Source: Clostridia bacterium
GTDB lineage: Bacteria > Bacillota > Clostridia > Oscillospirales > Acutalibacteraceae
Assembly (NCBI GenBank): GCA_017387165.1
Contig: JAFOFS010000250.1
Span: 1 to 24,699 of the forward strand
Reading direction: 5' to 3'
Length of the DNA: 24,699 bases
Shown piece by piece: positions 15,704 through 22,700 of this stretch. The notes beneath the pieces are model-generated. The model searched no databases and had not been told where the DNA came from. It saw only the letters and a program-made list of their open reading frames with translations. The first letter of the stretch is position 1. Every line of letters starts with the position of its first letter. Made by a program: the position numbers and the translations under genes.

Positions 15704-16288
15704 TTACATAAAGGAAATTGAGGACGAAAAGCCCAGCATCGCAAGCGCCATCAACCCAAACCACAGCAGGGTGACCGGCAGACCGCGAAAAGCGCGGGGC
15801 ATATCCGAATGATCCATCTGCTCGCGTGCCTCTGCCACCAGCAGGGACAGCAGGCAGAAGCCGACGCAGGCGCCGGCCGCCATACCGATCGCACCGAGCA
15901 GAGTGACCGCGATCTGGTGATTGGCGAGCAGGCAGACGCCCACAACGACGTTGTTGTACGCCGCCATCGGCAACCAAAGCTCCACCCGCTTGTACAGCGC
16001 AGGCAACGCTTTTTTGAGCAGCAGCACCGCCAGCAGATACAAGACGGTGACCGCCACGATAATCGCCAGCGGACGCAGATAGTGACCGCCTTTAAAGGTA
16101 AACAGCGGCAGCACGTAGAAGGTGCTGATGGTGGTCAGTACCGCAAACAGCAGCCTGGTACCCGAAAACCACAGCAATTCCTTCGGGCGTCGGGTGACGC
16201 GGAGAAGCAGCGAGGAACCGAAACCGGTGGATAACACGAGATTCGAGAACAGAGCCGCGGCTAAAAAGGTAAGAAGCAGTTCAAGCAT
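15704..16288 (-). CDS. rnfA: RnfA-like membrane subunit lacking both [2Fe-2S] cysteines
   Basis: RnfA and RnfE (NqrE and NqrD) are homologous six-helix proteins with opposite topology that hold an intramembrane [2Fe-2S] cluster in the Rnf ion pump. The 194-residue product matches RnfA in length and landmarks: FSNLVLSTGFG near the N-terminus, LKKALPALYKRVELWLP, and the C-terminal FRGLPVTLLWFGLMALAMLGFS. The two cluster cysteines are absent: the GxCPF position reads S26 and the TNC position reads N113. The start is ATG 16288, with TAAGGAGG eight bases upstream, overlapping the rnfE stop by eight bases; the longer frame to 16330 has no such signal. The fold is assigned with confidence, but normal Rnf electron transfer is doubtful. 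Confidence 0.85.
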   Translation of the reverse strand: MLELLLTFLAAALFSNLVLSTGFGSSLLLRVTRRPKELLWFSGTRLLFAVLTTISTFYVLPLFTFKGGHYLRPLAIIVAVTVLYLLAVLLLKKALPALYKRVELWLPMAAYNNVVVGVCLLANHQIAVTLLGAIGMAAGACVGFCLLSLLVAEAREQMDHSDMPRAFRGLPVTLLWFGLMALAMLGFSSSISFM

Positions 16289-16961
16289 CCTCGCGCACCT
16301 CCTTATCCGGAACGAGCAGCTCGACCTCATCGAGATCGTCCGAACGGTGGCGACGGGACAGTCCCTGCAAGGCGGCGGCCATCAGACCGAGCAGAATGAA
16401 GGCGGCAAACGACTGCGCCGCTTCCGGCAGCGGCAGTGTGATGCCGACGGGGATATTCCAGATGGTGTTGCTCGCGACCAGCTCGCGCAGCGCGCTGACG
16501 ATCGCGATCACCAGTCCAAAGCCGAAGGCGGACGCGAGTGCGTCCATCATCGCGGCGGCAGGGCGGTTGCCGATCGAGAAGCCGCCGACGCGGTAGGTGA
16601 CGATGGTGTTGACCGCCATCAGCGGAATGAACAGATGCAGCTTGGCGTATAGCGCGGTGGAGATCCAGTGATCCAGCACCAGCGCCGTTCCGGCGAGCAG
16701 CACGGACGCCACGAGGGTATACAGCGCCGGTTGCAGCCAGTTGGCGAGCTTGCGACCGATCAGCGACATCAGCAGGCTGAGCGGCAGCAGCGTAATGAGG
16801 GTGCACAGCGCCAGTGCGACGCCGCTCTTGAGGTCGGCACCTGCCATAATGATGGGGCAGACGCCGATGGCCTGCACCAACACCAAATTGTTGCGCAGGG
16901 CGGTGTCAAAGAAGATGGAAGTCAGCTTCCATCCGCTGTGCGAAGCGGTAGGCTTATGCAT
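16281..16961 (-). CDS. rnfE: RnfE-like membrane subunit lacking one [2Fe-2S] cysteine
   Basis: This is the partner of RnfA in the membrane core of Rnf/Nqr complexes. The 226-residue product shows the family start FFDTALRNNLVLVQAIGVCP, keeping Cys35 in GVCP, and the FIPLMAVNT segment, where the canonical VNC cysteine is replaced by T119. Later come RVGGFSIGN, MDALASAFGFGLVIAIVSALRE and an acidic C-terminal tail. About six membrane segments are visible. The ATG at 16961 overlaps the rnfD stop by eight bases, with GAGGTGG upstream. Between rnfD and rnfE, where rnfG normally sits, there is no gene. Confidence 0.85.
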   Translation of the reverse strand: MHKPTASHSGWKLTSIFFDTALRNNLVLVQAIGVCPIIMAGADLKSGVALALCTLITLLPLSLLMSLIGRKLANWLQPALYTLVASVLLAGTALVLDHWISTALYAKLHLFIPLMAVNTIVTYRVGGFSIGNRPAAAMMDALASAFGFGLVIAIVSALRELVASNTIWNIPVGITLPLPEAAQSFAAFILLGLMAAALQGLSRRHRSDDLDEVELLVPDKEVREDA

Positions 16962-17928
16962 GACGGCGCCACCTCACTTCCACAAAACGGTGCAGCTGCC
17001 AGGTCCAACGATCGATGATGGACGACAGCGGTCCCATCATCAGCACGGCAAAGCAGCCGCCGTCGGCGTACCGGCCGAAATGACGAAGCGCCATCACCGC
17101 CAGACCGAGCAGCGCGCCGAAGACGATACGGCCGCTGCGGTGGTGGGGGGTGGTGGTCGGGTCATTCAGGAAAAACACGCCTGTGAAAAGCAACGTGCCC
17201 GAGCAAAGCTCCAGCATCACGTTGTGCCAGTAGGTACTTTCCGCACGGGGGAACAGCAAGGCCAGAATCGTGCAGGTGATCATATAACTGACAAAGCCGG
17301 CCAGCGAAACGGTGCGGCGGAAGCGCAAAAACAGCAGGCAGGCGATCAGAACGATGATCGCCGTGGAGCCGATCGCTCCCGGCGTGCTGCCGAACAGCAG
17401 ATCGGTGAAGGTCTCAAACGAGGTGCCGCCGCTTTTGAGGGTGGCAGCGACCGAGTTCTGATAGAACACGTCGGAGGTATCCCACACCAGACGCAGGTTT
17501 TGCGACGGGTTGGGGTAGGCCGCCATCGACCGTTCAAAGCAGACGGTGACCAGCGCAACGCCGGCGGCGGCAGGGTTAAACAAATTGCGTCCGCTTCCGC
17601 CAAACGGCATCTTGGCGATCAGAATGGCAAAGGCGGAGGCCACGATCGGCACGTAGATCGGCACGATGGGGGACATCAGGAGTCCGATCAGACCGCCGGT
17701 CACAAAGGCGGTGCCGTCACCGAGGGTGATCCGCTTGCCGAAGAGCAGGCAGGCGAGTACTTCGCTGGCTACTGCCGCGGCGATGGCGATCAGCACCACG
17801 AAAACGGGACGGGGACCGTACTGCACCGCCGAGAAGACGGTCAAGGCCGCCACGGCGATCAGCACGTCAAAGGAATAGCTGATGACGCTTCGGCCTGCCC
17901 GAAGCGACGGGGTGATTATGGATTCCAC
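16954..17928 (-). CDS. rnfD: RnfD-like (NqrB-like) membrane subunit
   Basis: RnfD/NqrB is a multi-helix membrane subunit that carries riboflavin and a covalently bound FMN in the ion pump. The 324-residue protein starts at GTG 17928, supported by GGGGGGA seven bases upstream, and overlaps the rnfC stop by 13 bases. Family landmarks are TPSLRAG, LGDGTAFVTGGLIGLLMSP, GGSGRNLFNPAAAG, TDLLFGSTPGAIGSTA and FFLNDPTTTPHHRSGRIVFG. At the usual flavinylation site (D-x-x-S/T-G-A-T) the sequence is QNSVAAT, keeping Thr163 and the preceding Ala but losing Asp, Ser/Thr and Gly, so ApbE-type FMN attachment is doubtful. About eight to ten membrane helices can be seen. Confidence 0.88.
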   Translation of the reverse strand: MESIITPSLRAGRSVISYSFDVLIAVAALTVFSAVQYGPRPVFVVLIAIAAAVASEVLACLLFGKRITLGDGTAFVTGGLIGLLMSPIVPIYVPIVASAFAILIAKMPFGGSGRNLFNPAAAGVALVTVCFERSMAAYPNPSQNLRLVWDTSDVFYQNSVAATLKSGGTSFETFTDLLFGSTPGAIGSTAIIVLIACLLFLRFRRTVSLAGFVSYMITCTILALLFPRAESTYWHNVMLELCSGTLLFTGVFFLNDPTTTPHHRSGRIVFGALLGLAVMALRHFGRYADGGCFAVLMMGPLSSIIDRWTWQLHRFVEVRWRRHA

Positions 17929-19193
17929 GATTCGTCCCCCCAATTCACAAAAATGGTGCCCTCTGCCGATTCGCCCGCTTGCAGAACGGTTTGGGCAATG
18001 GGACGGTGAGCGGGACACACGGCGGAGCAAACGCCGCAGCCGTCACAGTCTTCGGGCTCTAAAGCAGTCAATCGTTCGTATTGCATATTTTCGTATCGCT
18101 TGGCGATCTCATACGGCAGCAGACCCTTGTGGCAGACGGCGGCGCATTGTCCGCAGCCGATGCAGCTGCGTACCCGATACGGAATGGGATCGCGCAGCGC
18201 CACCAGACAGGTCATACCCGGCAGGATGGGCAGCGAACGGTCGGTAATCTCCACGCCGGTCAGCGCATCACCGATGAGCAGCAGGCTGACGTTTTTGCCG
18301 ATGCCGCACGCTTGCAACGCATCCTCGATCGGGGTGCCGAACGGCACCTGCAGATTGTAGGAGGTTTCCAGCGCATCGCCGGCGACGGTGAGAAAACCGT
18401 CGATATGCGGAGCGCCGAATGCAACCGCGCGGTACAGCGCCAAGCACGCCTGTGTGCCGACAAAGCCGCATTTTCCCTCGTATTCGGAGGGCTCCTTGTT
18501 GAAAACGGGGTAACGACGACGTTTGATCTCGCGAATGTCGTTGGGGTCAAACTGCGCCGCCATTTTGCGAACGCGGGATTCGGCGGTGTGCAGCAGCAGA
18601 CGGGTCATCGGAATACCGGCGGCTTTAGCCGCCAGGCGCAGACCGATCAGCACCTGCCGTCCGTAGGCTTTCAGCACGGCGTAGGCGCACGACTGATACG
18701 GTTCCGCCTCGATGGCGTCCAGCAGCAGGCAGGGCGGCGTGTCGAAATCCGCCCAGGAGCGGAGCTTGGTATGCAGCTGCACGCCGTCCAGCTCATCGAC
18801 GATGCCTGCCTGATGACAGGCGGCGATGATCTGCTCGGCGGTGAGATCGTCCGGCATCTGCGGCAACGGCTCCTCCACCGGTTCTTCGGTGAGGATGCGG
18901 TCAACCGCCGAACAGGTCAGTTCTCCGTAGATCGGATGTTGAATGTGGGTCATACCGGCAACCACACCGGTCACCGAGCTGTACAGCGCCGCATCGTCTT
19001 GATCGGTCGGTTTGCCAAGCATACCGCCGCGTTCCACCGTGTCGTAATCCGCCACGACGGGGGTGAGGCGACGCACGTTGCCGTAGGTCAACGGCAGATA
19101 GACGCGCGAAACGTCGGTCAACACTTTAATGGGTCGATTGGGTGCCGAGCCTTTTTCCAAGGTCATCGGAATTCCGCGTTTGAAATCCTTCAT
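17916..19193 (-). CDS. rnfC: RnfC-like subunit with two 4Fe-4S motifs but no canonical NADH/FMN loop
   Basis: RnfC is the cytoplasmic subunit that normally oxidises or reduces NAD(H) via FMN and 4Fe-4S clusters. The 425-residue product has the N-terminal barrel-like domain (VYLPL to SSVTGVVAGM, about 31-81), a Rossmann-like middle region (LLDAIEAEPYQSCAYAV matches NGAECEPYLTSDHRL), an SLBB-type domain (FLTVAGDALETSYNLQVPFGTP, about 267-288) and two clusters: C344-C347-C350-C354 and C383-C386-C389-C393. The glycine-rich GLGGAGFPTxxK loop is replaced by DELDGVQLHTKL (133-144), and the YPQGGEK segment by YPVFNKEPSEY. The first gene of the operon, its ATG at 19193 follows GAAAGGATG. It may bind another electron carrier or none at the old NADH site. 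Confidence 0.87.
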   Translation of the reverse strand: MKDFKRGIPMTLEKGSAPNRPIKVLTDVSRVYLPLTYGNVRRLTPVVADYDTVERGGMLGKPTDQDDAALYSSVTGVVAGMTHIQHPIYGELTCSAVDRILTEEPVEEPLPQMPDDLTAEQIIAACHQAGIVDELDGVQLHTKLRSWADFDTPPCLLLDAIEAEPYQSCAYAVLKAYGRQVLIGLRLAAKAAGIPMTRLLLHTAESRVRKMAAQFDPNDIREIKRRRYPVFNKEPSEYEGKCGFVGTQACLALYRAVAFGAPHIDGFLTVAGDALETSYNLQVPFGTPIEDALQACGIGKNVSLLLIGDALTGVEITDRSLPILPGMTCLVALRDPIPYRVRSCIGCGQCAAVCHKGLLPYEIAKRYENMQYERLTALEPEDCDGCGVCSAVCPAHRPIAQTVLQAGESAEGTIFVNWGDESWNP

Positions 19194-19266
19194 CGGTGGT
19201 CACATCCTTTCGTGGGCATGCGGATTGTCCGTTGCATATCGTGAAAATAAAAGGGGGGATGCGCGG

Positions 19267-19596
19267 ATGGCAAAGCATACGGCGGGAAAGCTCCGGGTCG
19301 TTCGGGAACTTCGTCCGCTGGTGTATACCTTCGCAGACGGCGATGCGCTGCTGCAGCTGCTGGCGGCGTGCCGCAGCCGCGGTTGGGCGCTGCCGGCTGA
19401 CGAGTTGTGGTGGCGAGGAGATCGCTACAGCGCGGTGCTGACCGACCGCACGCCGTCGGCGGCAGGGTGGGCGCTGCTGGAGGAAACCGCCGTTTTAAGC
19501 GGTTGGGGAAACGCGGCGGCCGAAGCGGTCCGCTGCGGTATTTGTCTTACAGACGGTGGAACTGTTCTACCAGAGCGACCGGATCCGCCGCTTTAA
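19267..19596 (+). CDS. Small MecA-like protein (tentative)
   Basis: The only plus-strand gene encodes 109 residues. ATG 19267 is preceded by AAGGGGGG at suitable spacing; upstream in-frame codons overlap rnfC and lack a ribosome binding site. Residues 18-100 follow the pattern of the C-terminal domain of MecA adaptor proteins (ClpC adaptors): VYTFADGDALLQLL resembles the F-x-D-F-E-D-V-I helix, ADELWWRGDRYSAVL the S-x-L-Y-x-x-x-G-x-Y-Y-L strand, and LTDGGTVLPE the L-x-E-x-G-K-V-I-x-E end. The N-terminal substrate-binding domain of MecA is absent. It is divergent from rnfC across 73 bases with no clear promoter, and its last 50 bases overlap the 3' end of rpe tail-to-tail. The function is inferred weakly. 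Confidence 0.55.
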   Translation: MAKHTAGKLRVVRELRPLVYTFADGDALLQLLAACRSRGWALPADELWWRGDRYSAVLTDRTPSAAGWALLEETAVLSGWGNAAAEAVRCGICLTDGGTVLPERPDPPL

Positions 19597-20191
19597 ACAG
19601 AGCACTGCCTGCCACGACGATATCCACGCCTGCCTCTGCGCAGAGCGGAGCGGTATCCGCCGCCACGCCGCCGTCCACCTGCACGGGAACGTTCAGGCCG
19701 CGACGCGCGCATTCCGCCTTGATGGCGGCCACCTTGGGCAGCATATCCGCCATAAACGCCTGTCCGCCAAAGCCGGGCTCCACCGTCATCACCAGCACCA
19801 GCGACAGCTTGTCGAGGTAGGGGAACACCGCCTCTGCAGGGGTGCGAGGCTTGACGGTCAGCGCCGCCTTTTTCCCCAGCGCCAGAATGGCGTCGATGGT
19901 GGCGGCAATATCGGCGTCGCTTTCGACGTGGAAATTGATGATGTCGGCGCCGGCGTCGGCAAACGCCCGGATCAGACGATCGGGATGCTGCATCATCAGA
20001 TGGACGTCAAAGGTCAGATCGGTCAGCGGTCGCAAGGTTGCGATGACGGGCGGACCGAAGCTCAAATTGGGCACGAATACACCGTCCATCACGTCCAGAT
20101 GGATCATATCGGCGCCGCTTTGCTCCACAAAACGGACAACCTCGGCAAGGTGGGTGTAATCGCAATTGAGGATGGAGGGGGAAACCTGCAT
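19547..20191 (-). CDS. rpe: Ribulose-phosphate 3-epimerase
   Basis: Rpe interconverts D-ribulose 5-phosphate and D-xylulose 5-phosphate in the pentose phosphate pathway. The 214-residue TIM barrel has the family landmarks PSILNCDY (5-12), HLDVMDGVFVPNLSFGP (metal-binding His and Asp), FDVHLMMQHPDR, VMTVEPGFGGQAFM with the second catalytic Asp/Glu region, and VDGGVAADTAPLCAEAGVDIVVAGSALF for phosphate binding. It starts at ATG 20191 with GAAAGGA upstream, 17 bases after the RibF-HAD gene, so it probably belongs to the infB-truB-ribF transcript. No clear intrinsic terminator is seen past its stop; it converges with the MecA-like gene. Confidence 0.97.
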   Translation of the reverse strand: MQVSPSILNCDYTHLAEVVRFVEQSGADMIHLDVMDGVFVPNLSFGPPVIATLRPLTDLTFDVHLMMQHPDRLIRAFADAGADIINFHVESDADIAATIDAILALGKKAALTVKPRTPAEAVFPYLDKLSLVLVMTVEPGFGGQAFMADMLPKVAAIKAECARRGLNVPVQVDGGVAADTAPLCAEAGVDIVVAGSALFKAADPVALVEQFHRL

Positions 20192-20208
20192 ACCGATCGT
20201 CCTTTCTT

Positions 20209-21798
20209 TTATATAATACTATTTAATATACCGTTCAAATCGTCGTAACGCGGCTCAAGCAGGTGTTCACCGAAGCGGTCGAGATACCGCGTCTGCATCG
20301 CGGCAGCGGTGGCGCCGGCAATATCCGCGCGGGGGTTATCCCCGACGTACACGCAATCCTCGGTCGGCAGACCCATTCGCCACGCGACGCGTCGGAACAG
20401 TTCGGGATTCGGCTTCTGGACCCCCTCGTCACCTGCCACCACGACCGCGTCCACCTCGCCGGCGAGGGCGGCGTGGTACAGCTTGCGATTTTGCAGGAAG
20501 GAATGTCCGTTGGTGAGGATGCCGACCTTCAGCCCTGCCGCTCGCAATCTACGCAGGGTGGGGACGGTGTCCGCAAAAACCTGCACGCAGGGGGCAAAAA
20601 GGCGATGGCAGAGACGGATCAATTCCTCGGTATCGTGGGACAAGCCCCAGCGCTGCTTGATATCCTCAAACAGCACCCGATAGGGGATGTCGATGTTATC
20701 CCGCGGCCAAAAGCCGCGTCCGCAGCCGCCGGCTTCCCACAGCGCGTGCGCTTTGGCGTCACGCTCCTCCTGCGGAGCGTCGGGGAACAGGCGGTTGACA
20801 AACAAAACGGAAAACTGCCGCCACGCTTCCACGCGGCTGTGCAGGGTGTCGTCAAAATCAAACCAGACCGCACGGATGGTTCCCTGCGGACGGTACATCT
20901 CCCGTACGGCGGCGACGTCGGCGGCCACCTGCGCAAACAGCGCGTCGGTATCCGCAAACTGCCGCTCCTCGCGGAGCAAGCGCACGGGGTACACGGTGAT
21001 CTCCTTGCCGTACGCTTCTTCCGCAAAATCCAGCAGATGCGTTTCGGCAAGCGGTGTGTCAGCGCCGACCGTCGGCTTGATGCCGATGTTGGTGACGCCG
21101 ACGTAGGATTTTCCGTCCACCACCGCAACCGAGGCGTACACGCCGAATTTCGGCAACGCCGCATCGGGCGGAAGCGGTTGGTTGAGGGTGGGAAAGCCTG
21201 CCGTCCGACCGAGGCGATTGCCGGCGGTGACGGGGGCGGTGATGCCGTAGCTGTGACCGAGCAGACGGGAAGCCTCCTGCATCTCGCCCTCCGCCAGCAA
21301 GCGGCGGATGCGGGCGGAGCTGATCGGCTGGTCGCCGTCCAACACGGTCGGTACCGCCAGCACCTCAATGCCGAGCGGTCGGCAAAGCGCGGTGAGCAGG
21401 GTCACGTCCCCTGCCGCCTCCGCGCCGAAGCGGAAATTTTCGCCGCAGGCGACCCGTTTGGCGCGCAGCGCACCGTGCAGCACGTCCCGTACGAATTGCG
21501 CAGGGGAAAGACTTCGAACGGCGGAGAATTCCATTTCGACCGTCTGCTCGATGCCGAGACGGGACAACCACAACTGTTTCTGGCGGTCGGGTTCAATCGG
21601 CAGAGCGGATTTCGGCAGCGTATGCGGCGAATCGGAAAACGTGAGCACCGTCGGGGTGAGTCCCTCCACTGCCACCACCTGACCGATCACCTCGCGGTGA
21701 GCCAGATGAACGCCGTCAAACACGCCGATCGCCACCGCGCGATCCACCGGCGGCAAGGCCGCCGCTTCGGACGGGAAACGATACGCGTTCAACAGCAT
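20209..21798 (-). CDS. ribF: RibF-HAD fusion: bifunctional riboflavin kinase/FAD synthetase with a C-terminal HAD phosphatase
   Basis: Residues 1-305 form a complete RibF, which phosphorylates riboflavin to FMN and adenylylates it to FAD. Visible are IGVFDGVHLAH (24-34, nucleotidyltransferase), QPISSARIRRLL (157-168), and the kinase motifs GNRLGRTAGFPTLN (193-206), FGVYASV and ETHLLDF. Residues 308-529 are a HAD-superfamily hydrolase: motif I DFDDT (314-318, with the nucleophile D314 and D316), a helical C1 cap, motif II TNG (429-431), Lys462, and GDNPRADI (486-493). RibF is normally about 310 residues and ends where the HAD begins. The reading frame is continuous, so this is a genuine fusion on this sequence. 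The HAD part resembles YigB/YjjG-type phosphatases; its substrate could be FMN, the pyrimidine phosphate of riboflavin synthesis, or a nucleotide. The gene follows truB by 15 bases. Confidence 0.93.
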   Translation of the reverse strand: MLLNAYRFPSEAAALPPVDRAVAIGVFDGVHLAHREVIGQVVAVEGLTPTVLTFSDSPHTLPKSALPIEPDRQKQLWLSRLGIEQTVEMEFSAVRSLSPAQFVRDVLHGALRAKRVACGENFRFGAEAAGDVTLLTALCRPLGIEVLAVPTVLDGDQPISSARIRRLLAEGEMQEASRLLGHSYGITAPVTAGNRLGRTAGFPTLNQPLPPDAALPKFGVYASVAVVDGKSYVGVTNIGIKPTVGADTPLAETHLLDFAEEAYGKEITVYPVRLLREERQFADTDALFAQVAADVAAVREMYRPQGTIRAVWFDFDDTLHSRVEAWRQFSVLFVNRLFPDAPQEERDAKAHALWEAGGCGRGFWPRDNIDIPYRVLFEDIKQRWGLSHDTEELIRLCHRLFAPCVQVFADTVPTLRRLRAAGLKVGILTNGHSFLQNRKLYHAALAGEVDAVVVAGDEGVQKPNPELFRRVAWRMGLPTEDCVYVGDNPRADIAGATAAAMQTRYLDRFGEHLLEPRYDDLNGILNSII

Positions 21799-21813
21799 TC
21801 ACCTCATTTCGTG

Positions 21814-22695
21814 TTAGATCGGGAACAATTTTCGTACGGTCAGTTCGCCGTCCTGCGGCGTTCCCAAACCGAGGAAGGTGCCGTCCGGCGCACAGACGCG
21901 CACCGTGCCGTCCACCGCCGTCTTGAGGCGGTCGAGCGCCAATCCGCCGCCGTTTTGAAAACGGGTGGCCTGCGCGGGGGACACGGTAATCGACGGGTAC
22001 ACCGTAAACAGCGTTTCGGTCGGCAACAGCAAGCCCAGCCGCTGTTCTTCGCTCATGGCGCGAAGCTGCTCCAGCGTGTGACACGCAGACAGCGCATATC
22101 CGGCCGCTTCGGTACGGCAAAGCGCGGTCATCACCGCGCCGCAGCCGAGCGCCCGACCGAGGTCGGCACCGATGGTGCGGACGTAGGTACCTTTGGAGCA
22201 GGCGCAGTCCACCGTCAGCTCGCCGCTTTGCTCGTTATACGAAACGATCTCCAGGCGATAGACGGTGATTTCCCGCGCTTCGCGCTCGATCTCGATGCCC
22301 TGACGGGCCAGCTCGTACAGACGGACGCCGTCCTTTTGTACCGCCGACATCATCGGCGGCACCTGACGGATCACGCCGCGAAACGCCGCCAACGCCTGTT
22401 CTACGGCGTCGCGTGTGGGAAGCGGTCGTTCGGTGGGGGTTACCTCCCCCCAGATATCCTCCGTATCGCTGACCAAGCCGAAGCGGAAGGTGGCGGTGTA
22501 CCGCTTGTCCTGCACCGGAAGCAGGTCAAGCGCACGGGTCGCATTGCCGCACAGGATGGGCAAAACGCCGACCGCCATCGGATCGAGCGTTCCTGCGTGT
22601 CCCGCCTTTTTGACTCCCAACAGCTTTCGGGTAACGTTACAGGCGAGAAAGCTGGTCATTTCGGGAGATTTGTTGAGCAGAAAAATGCCGTTCAT
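21814..22695 (-). CDS. truB: tRNA pseudouridine(55) synthase TruB
   Basis: TruB isomerises U55 in the T-loop of tRNA. The 293-residue product starts at ATG 22695 (GGAG eight bases upstream, five bases after the nrnA stop); a longer in-frame start at 22785 would overlap nrnA and lacks support. Motifs: MNGIFLLNKSPEMTS at the N-terminus, GHAGTLDPMAVGVLPI with the catalytic Asp, the Tyr of KRYTATFRFG, PPMMSAVQKDGVRLYELAR, and SKGTYVRTIGADLGR. The C-terminal 70 residues match a short PUA-like domain. It sits in the classic infB-rbfA-nrnA-truB-ribF order. Confidence 0.97.
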   Translation of the reverse strand: MNGIFLLNKSPEMTSFLACNVTRKLLGVKKAGHAGTLDPMAVGVLPILCGNATRALDLLPVQDKRYTATFRFGLVSDTEDIWGEVTPTERPLPTRDAVEQALAAFRGVIRQVPPMMSAVQKDGVRLYELARQGIEIEREAREITVYRLEIVSYNEQSGELTVDCACSKGTYVRTIGADLGRALGCGAVMTALCRTEAAGYALSACHTLEQLRAMSEEQRLGLLLPTETLFTVYPSITVSPAQATRFQNGGGLALDRLKTAVDGTVRVCAPDGTFLGLGTPQDGELTVRKLFPI

Positions 22696-22700
22696 ATCGT

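Noticed and set aside
17929..18030. Longer start for rnfD inside rnfC
   Set aside because: The extra residues match no RnfD N-terminus and have no ribosome binding site, while the GTG at 17928 has a strong one.
19194..19266. Promoter for rnfC or the MecA-like gene in the divergent gap
   Set aside because: Only weak partial matches to -35/-10 boxes are seen on either strand, some too close to the ribosome binding site.
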